Assembly (NCBI GenBank): GCA_036499825.1
Contig: DASYCZ010000026.1
Span: forward strand, 124,001 to 188,000
Direction: 5' to 3'
From: Paradevosia sp036499825
GTDB taxonomy: Bacteria > Pseudomonadota > Alphaproteobacteria > Rhizobiales > Devosiaceae
Length of the DNA stretch: 64,000 bases
Positions within the stretch are counted from its first letter, which is position 1, and each line of letters begins with the position of its first letter. Below are positions 60,647 through 64,000 of the stretch, piece after piece. The position numbers were made by a program, and so were the translations under genes. The notes beneath the pieces were generated by a model. It did no database searches. It had not been told where the DNA came from and saw only the letters and a program-made list of their open reading frames with translations.

Positions 60647-62026
60647 TTATTCAGTGGCGTACTGGCCGACCGCTTCGTTGATCGGTTCCTGATCTTCAGG
60701 AATGAAGCCTTCGAAGATACGGAGGCGCTTGTAGATCGACATCAGCTCCACGATCGTCGTCCAGGCACGAGCGAAGAACTGGAATGACGAGGAGACCTGG
60801 CCGAAGGCGAGCTGCACCTGCTGGTAAAGCCCCAGGGTCAAAGTACCGGCGAGAATCGAAGGCGCGAGGGCCATCAGCGGGATGTAGCCGGCGATGCTCA
60901 GGTAGCCGTAGCGGGCCAAGTTGAAGTAAGAGTAGTGGAAATAGAGCCTGAAATAGTTCCTCTGCACATTGGCAAACAGTTCCCGGACGGTGGGCGGGTC
61001 GGCACGCTCGGCGTGATCTTCGCCATAGACCAGTTCCTTACGATAAGCAGCCTCGACACGCTGGTTCTGGAAGTTCAGGCCCGGCAGGCGAATGCCGACA
61101 ACGGCCAGGATTACGGTGCCGAGACCCGCCGCGATCAGGGCAACCCAGACCAGGCTGCCCGGTACGTCGCCAAGAATGGGCAGCTCGGTGACATTTTTTG
61201 AAAGGGTCCAGAGAATCGGCAGGAAGACGGCGAGGGTGATAAGCGAAGAAAAGAAGCTGGTGCCCAAATCCTCAACGATCGAGGCGAAGCGCATCGTGTC
61301 TTCCTGCACGCGCTGCGCGGCACCTTCCGTAGTGCGGATCTGCTGCCAGTGGCTCATATAGTAGGCATTCATCGCCTTGCGCCAACGGAAGACGTAATGC
61401 GAAGTCACGAACTGCAACGCTACCGAGACGAGCACGCTCGGCACCAGCACAATAAACAGGACGAATATCTGTCCGTAGAAGGTATCAGGCGCCACGGAGC
61501 GAGGCACTGAAAGCGCCTGTTGGACCATGTCGAAAAAGACACCCGACCAATCGTTCACCCACGCATCGACCTGCACCTGGAAATAGATGACCAGGAGGAT
61601 GAGGGTCGAGCCGACGACGGACCACCAGTACCATTCGTTGCGCTTGTAGACGTACCAGAAGATGCAGAACAGCAGGGCGACGAGCAGGACGTACTCATAA
61701 AGCCATATGCGGTCGCCGTTGAGGAAGTTGAGGTCGCCATCGGTTGTGCAATTGGCAGCAGCCGCGGTTGGGGCGGGGGTAGCAGTCGCTGGAGTCGCAG
61801 GAGCCACGTTAGCTGCTGCTGCAGGCGCGGCGGCCTGGTCCTGGGGCGCTGCCGCAGGTCCCGCGGGTGTTACAGGCGCGCAGGCCGGCGCCACCAGGAA
61901 GCGATCAACGCTCAGGGCGGAGCGTAGCGGCGCGCCAATCGTGAAAAAGATAAGGGTGGAAACGAGCAGCCATAGTGCCGCTGAAGTGAAGAACAGCCGG
62001 GGGGCTGGAAAAAAGGAGCGGAACAC
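60647..62026 (-). CDS. bacA: BacA/SbmA-like peptide transporter
   Basis: A 459-residue inner-membrane protein of the SbmA/BacA family, which imports peptides and in rhizobia is needed for long-term survival in nodules. Landmarks are FRSFFPAPRLFFTSAALWLLVSTLIFFT, TSHYVFRWRKAMNAYYMSHWQQIRTTEGAAQRVQEDTMRFASIVEDLG and FNLARYGYLSIAGYIPLMALAPSIL. The start is GTG 62026 with GGAGAA, since the family begins MFRSFFP; a longer in-frame leader is unlike the family. Residues about 47-92 are an Ala/Pro-rich stretch between Cys49 and Cys93 in the first periplasmic loop, longer than I expect for BacA. A terminator-bounded rpsD gene is convergent. Confidence 0.9.
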   Translation of the reverse strand: MFRSFFPAPRLFFTSAALWLLVSTLIFFTIGAPLRSALSVDRFLVAPACAPVTPAGPAAAPQDQAAAPAAAANVAPATPATATPAPTAAAANCTTDGDLNFLNGDRIWLYEYVLLVALLFCIFWYVYKRNEWYWWSVVGSTLILLVIYFQVQVDAWVNDWSGVFFDMVQQALSVPRSVAPDTFYGQIFVLFIVLVPSVLVSVALQFVTSHYVFRWRKAMNAYYMSHWQQIRTTEGAAQRVQEDTMRFASIVEDLGTSFFSSLITLAVFLPILWTLSKNVTELPILGDVPGSLVWVALIAAGLGTVILAVVGIRLPGLNFQNQRVEAAYRKELVYGEDHAERADPPTVRELFANVQRNYFRLYFHYSYFNLARYGYLSIAGYIPLMALAPSILAGTLTLGLYQQVQLAFGQVSSSFQFFARAWTTIVELMSIYKRLRIFEGFIPEDQEPINEAVGQYATE

Positions 62027-62244
62027 AGGGTTCTCCGGGGTGTGGCAGGCGGAATAAGTGTTAACCGACGAATCTCTGAAGATGAAGCGTTTGTGACGCC
62101 GGCGCCCAATCAACCCATTCCGTTGCGGTTAGCCGGAAATAAGGCAAGATGATCACGCCGACGCGATCCGCGAGGTTTGAGGTGCAGCAAGCCCTTTCGC
62201 CACGTCTCACAGCGCTGTATCAGCAGGGCTGGAGAGCTTAAGCC

Positions 62245-63111
62245 ATGAACCAGATCACCATCGACAAGACAATCGACGCCGAAGACGATTTCACCGGCAC
62301 GCATCCGATGTTCCGGGACGTGCCGTCAAGCGTCGAGTTCAACAAGCTCAGGAAGCGGTTGATCCGGTTGACGCGGGAGGCGATCGACAAGTTCGGCATG
62401 GTAAAGCCGGGCGATCGCTGGCTGGTGGCGCTATCGGGCGGCAAGGATTCGTATAGCCTCTTGGCGCTGTTGCTGGACCTGAAGTGGCGCGGCTTGCTGC
62501 CGGTTGAACTGCTGGCCTGCAATCTCGACCAGGGGCAGCCGAATTTTCCCAAGCACATTCTCCCGGAATATCTCGAAAAGCTCGGAGTGCCGCACCGGAT
62601 CGAATACCAGGACACGTATTCGATCGTTACCGACAAGCTACCGGCGGGCGCTACCTATTGCTCGCTGTGCTCGCGACTGCGGCGCGGTCATCTCTATCGC
62701 ATCGCGCGGGAGGAGGGCTGCTCGGCGCTGGTACTGGGGCACCATCGCGAGGACAGCCTCGAGACGTTCTTCATGAACCTCTTCCACGGCGGCAAGCTGG
62801 CGGCAATGCCCGGCAAGCTGCTGAACGATGAGGGCGACGTGCAGGTGCTGCGACCGCTGATCTATTGTGCCGAGCCTGACCTGGCGCGGCTGGCGCAGAT
62901 CATGGAATTTCCCATCATTCCCTGCGATCTGTGCGGCAGCCAGGACGGGCTTGAGCGCAATGCCATGAAGGCGATGCTCGACGATATCGAGAAGCGCATG
63001 CCAGGGCGCAAGGATGTGATGATCCGCGCCCTCGGCAATGTGCGGCCGAGCCATCTGCTCGACCCCAAGCTGTTCGACTTCGCCGCGCTGATGGGCGGCG
63101 GCGAGGCCTGA
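62245..63111 (+). CDS. ttcA: tRNA 2-thiocytidine biosynthesis protein TtcA
   Basis: TtcA adds sulfur to cytidine 32 of tRNA using ATP and an iron-sulfur cluster. The 288-residue protein has the PP-loop SGGKDS (64-69) and the two CxxC motifs C139-C142 (YCSLCSRLRRG) and C227-C230 (IPCDLCGSQ). LGHHREDSLETFFMNLFHGGKLAAMPGKL is typical. ATG at 62245 has no strong ribosome site but fits the family length. Confidence 0.95.
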   Translation: MNQITIDKTIDAEDDFTGTHPMFRDVPSSVEFNKLRKRLIRLTREAIDKFGMVKPGDRWLVALSGGKDSYSLLALLLDLKWRGLLPVELLACNLDQGQPNFPKHILPEYLEKLGVPHRIEYQDTYSIVTDKLPAGATYCSLCSRLRRGHLYRIAREEGCSALVLGHHREDSLETFFMNLFHGGKLAAMPGKLLNDEGDVQVLRPLIYCAEPDLARLAQIMEFPIIPCDLCGSQDGLERNAMKAMLDDIEKRMPGRKDVMIRALGNVRPSHLLDPKLFDFAALMGGGEA

Positions 63112-63114
63112 GCC

Positions 63115-64000
63115 TCAGTGGCCGCCGAAATCGGCGGCGACCGCTCCACCATGTGCGTACTGCTCACCGACGCCGAACAGGCGGCCCTTTTCGGCGATCA
63201 GCACGCAGATGAGGGTCACGATGCCCATTGTGAGGTAGCCCAGCGCCACCGGCGTCACGGTGCCATTGAAGCTCTGGCCGATGAAGCTGCCGATTATGGC
63301 GCCGCCCACCGTCTGGATGAAGCCGAACACGGCTGAGGCGGTACCGGCGACTTCGCCCAGGGGCTCCATCGACAGCGAGTTCATGTTGGAGGCGGCAAAG
63401 CCGAACATGAACATGATGCCGGCAACCAGCAGGAAGAACACGATCAGCGGCAGTTGGAAGTAGTGGCTGCCGACGGTCAGCGTGATCGCGAACACCATGT
63501 AGATCAGCATGGCGCCATGCGAGAGCCGCCGCATGCCGAGGCGCTGCACGAAACGGGAGTTGAAGTAGTTCGACAGCGACATCAGGCTCGCCATGGCGGC
63601 GAAGGCGACGGGGAAGTAGGGCCCCAGGCCATAGATATCGACATAGATCTGCTGCGACGATGAGATGAAGCCGAAGAGGCCGCCGAACATGAACATGCCG
63701 GCGAGGCCGTAGCTGAAGGCGACGCGGTTGGTGAAGACGAGCCTGAAGCCACCGAGCACGGCGGAGACCGTCAGCGGGCGGCGATGTTCTACCGAGAGGG
63801 TTTCGGGCAGGCGCAGGAAGACCCAGACGCCGATGACCGTGGCAAGGATCGCCATGAAGGCGAAGATATATTGCCATGGCCCCGCGAACAGGATGACCTG
63901 GCCAATGCCGGGGGCGATAACCGGCAGCACCATGAAGACCATGAAAGACAGCGACATGACCTGGGCCATATCGCGGCCCGAATAACGGTCGCGGATGGCA
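63115..64000 (-). CDS. Bcr/CflA family MFS drug exporter (5' part beyond window)
   Basis: The minus-strand frame is open to position 64000 and continues past the edge. Inside, AIRDRYSGRDMAQVMSLSFMVFMVLPVIAPGIGQVILFAGPWQYIFAFMA is the usual Bcr/CflA region after the fourth helix, and RPLTVSAVLGGFRLVFTNRVAFSYGLAGMFMFGGLFGFISSSQQIYVDIYGLG the sixth-seventh helix loop. About eight helices are visible. Members export drugs such as bicyclomycin or sulfathiazole-like compounds; the substrate here is unknown. It is convergent with ttcA, 3 bases apart. Confidence 0.9.
   Translation of the reverse strand, partial: AIRDRYSGRDMAQVMSLSFMVFMVLPVIAPGIGQVILFAGPWQYIFAFMAILATVIGVWVFLRLPETLSVEHRRPLTVSAVLGGFRLVFTNRVAFSYGLAGMFMFGGLFGFISSSQQIYVDIYGLGPYFPVAFAAMASLMSLSNYFNSRFVQRLGMRRLSHGAMLIYMVFAITLTVGSHYFQLPLIVFFLLVAGIMFMFGFAASNMNSLSMEPLGEVAGTASAVFGFIQTVGGAIIGSFIGQSFNGTVTPVALGYLTMGIVTLICVLIAEKGRLFGVGEQYAHGGAVAADFGGH

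Overview
The window is a high-GC alphaproteobacterial chromosome segment. The flagellar gene set (flbT, fliX, a CheL-type rod-binding protein, motE, a fliL-fliM operon), the fliQ-fliR-flhB-cckA order, the recA-alaS pair, a RibB with a degenerate GTP-cyclohydrolase-like domain, a GguC protein and a BacA-like transporter point to the Hyphomicrobiales, most like Devosia or a relative. The genus is inferred from gene content and style; no database was searched. No tRNA, rRNA, insertion sequence, prophage or CRISPR array was seen.

Positions 1-5652 and 13170-31108 form a flagellar island interrupted by a housekeeping block. Left part: flbT (cut by the window edge), a very long flagellin with its own terminator, an unknown 110-residue protein, flgN, a rod-binding protein and flgI on the minus strand, with fliX divergent. 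The block at 5.8-12.9 kb holds dksA, an ABC-F ATPase, an operon of a DUF4173-like membrane protein with a CreB/CreC-like two-component pair, and an M32 carboxypeptidase. Right part: flgF-flgG-flgA-flgH (minus); divergent fliL-fliM-DUF6468-motE; a 1113-residue periplasmic protein; fliO-fliP (minus); and divergent flgB-flgC-fliE-fliQ-fliR-flhB-cckA plus an acetyltransferase. The regulatory DNA resembles the Caulobacter flagellar hierarchy. CtrA-type boxes (TTAA-N7-TTAA or one mismatch) precede fliX, fliL, the 1113-residue gene and flgB. Sigma-54 type GG-N10-GC promoters precede flgI and flgF, and FlbD/ftr-like dyads lie in the same two divergent intergenic regions. CckA, the kinase that ultimately phosphorylates CtrA, is encoded in one of the CtrA-box operons.

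Positions 31.8-38.0 kb look like a sugar or sugar-acid locus: an aldo/keto reductase, a periplasmic sugar-binding protein, a single-domain ABC ATPase, a permease, a FadR-type GntR regulator and GguC. Positions 38.2-43.4 kb carry ribBX, recA with SOS-like half-sites and a clear terminator, and alaS.

Positions 43.4-54.1 kb are mostly small regulated transport and stress units: an acetyltransferase, an EamA transporter, a marR-emrB-emrA efflux operon, a short-chain dehydrogenase and TetR regulator sharing an operator core, icd, a MarR regulator followed by a FabF-type synthase, and two tandem TfoX-domain proteins. Positions 54.2-64.0 kb hold two related acetyltransferases, a TrmJ-like methyltransferase, an MFS exporter, a DUF1993 protein, an HxlR regulator divergent from a dehydrogenase, rpsD with a structured leader, a BacA/SbmA-like transporter with an unusual Ala/Pro loop, ttcA, and a Bcr/CflA exporter cut by the right edge.

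I did not find a clearly new multi-gene system. The best leads are the CtrA/ftr/sigma-54 promoter layout, the large periplasmic AMIN-like/TPR protein, the DUF4173 two-component operon, the matched TetR operators, the rpsD leader and the modified BacA loop.
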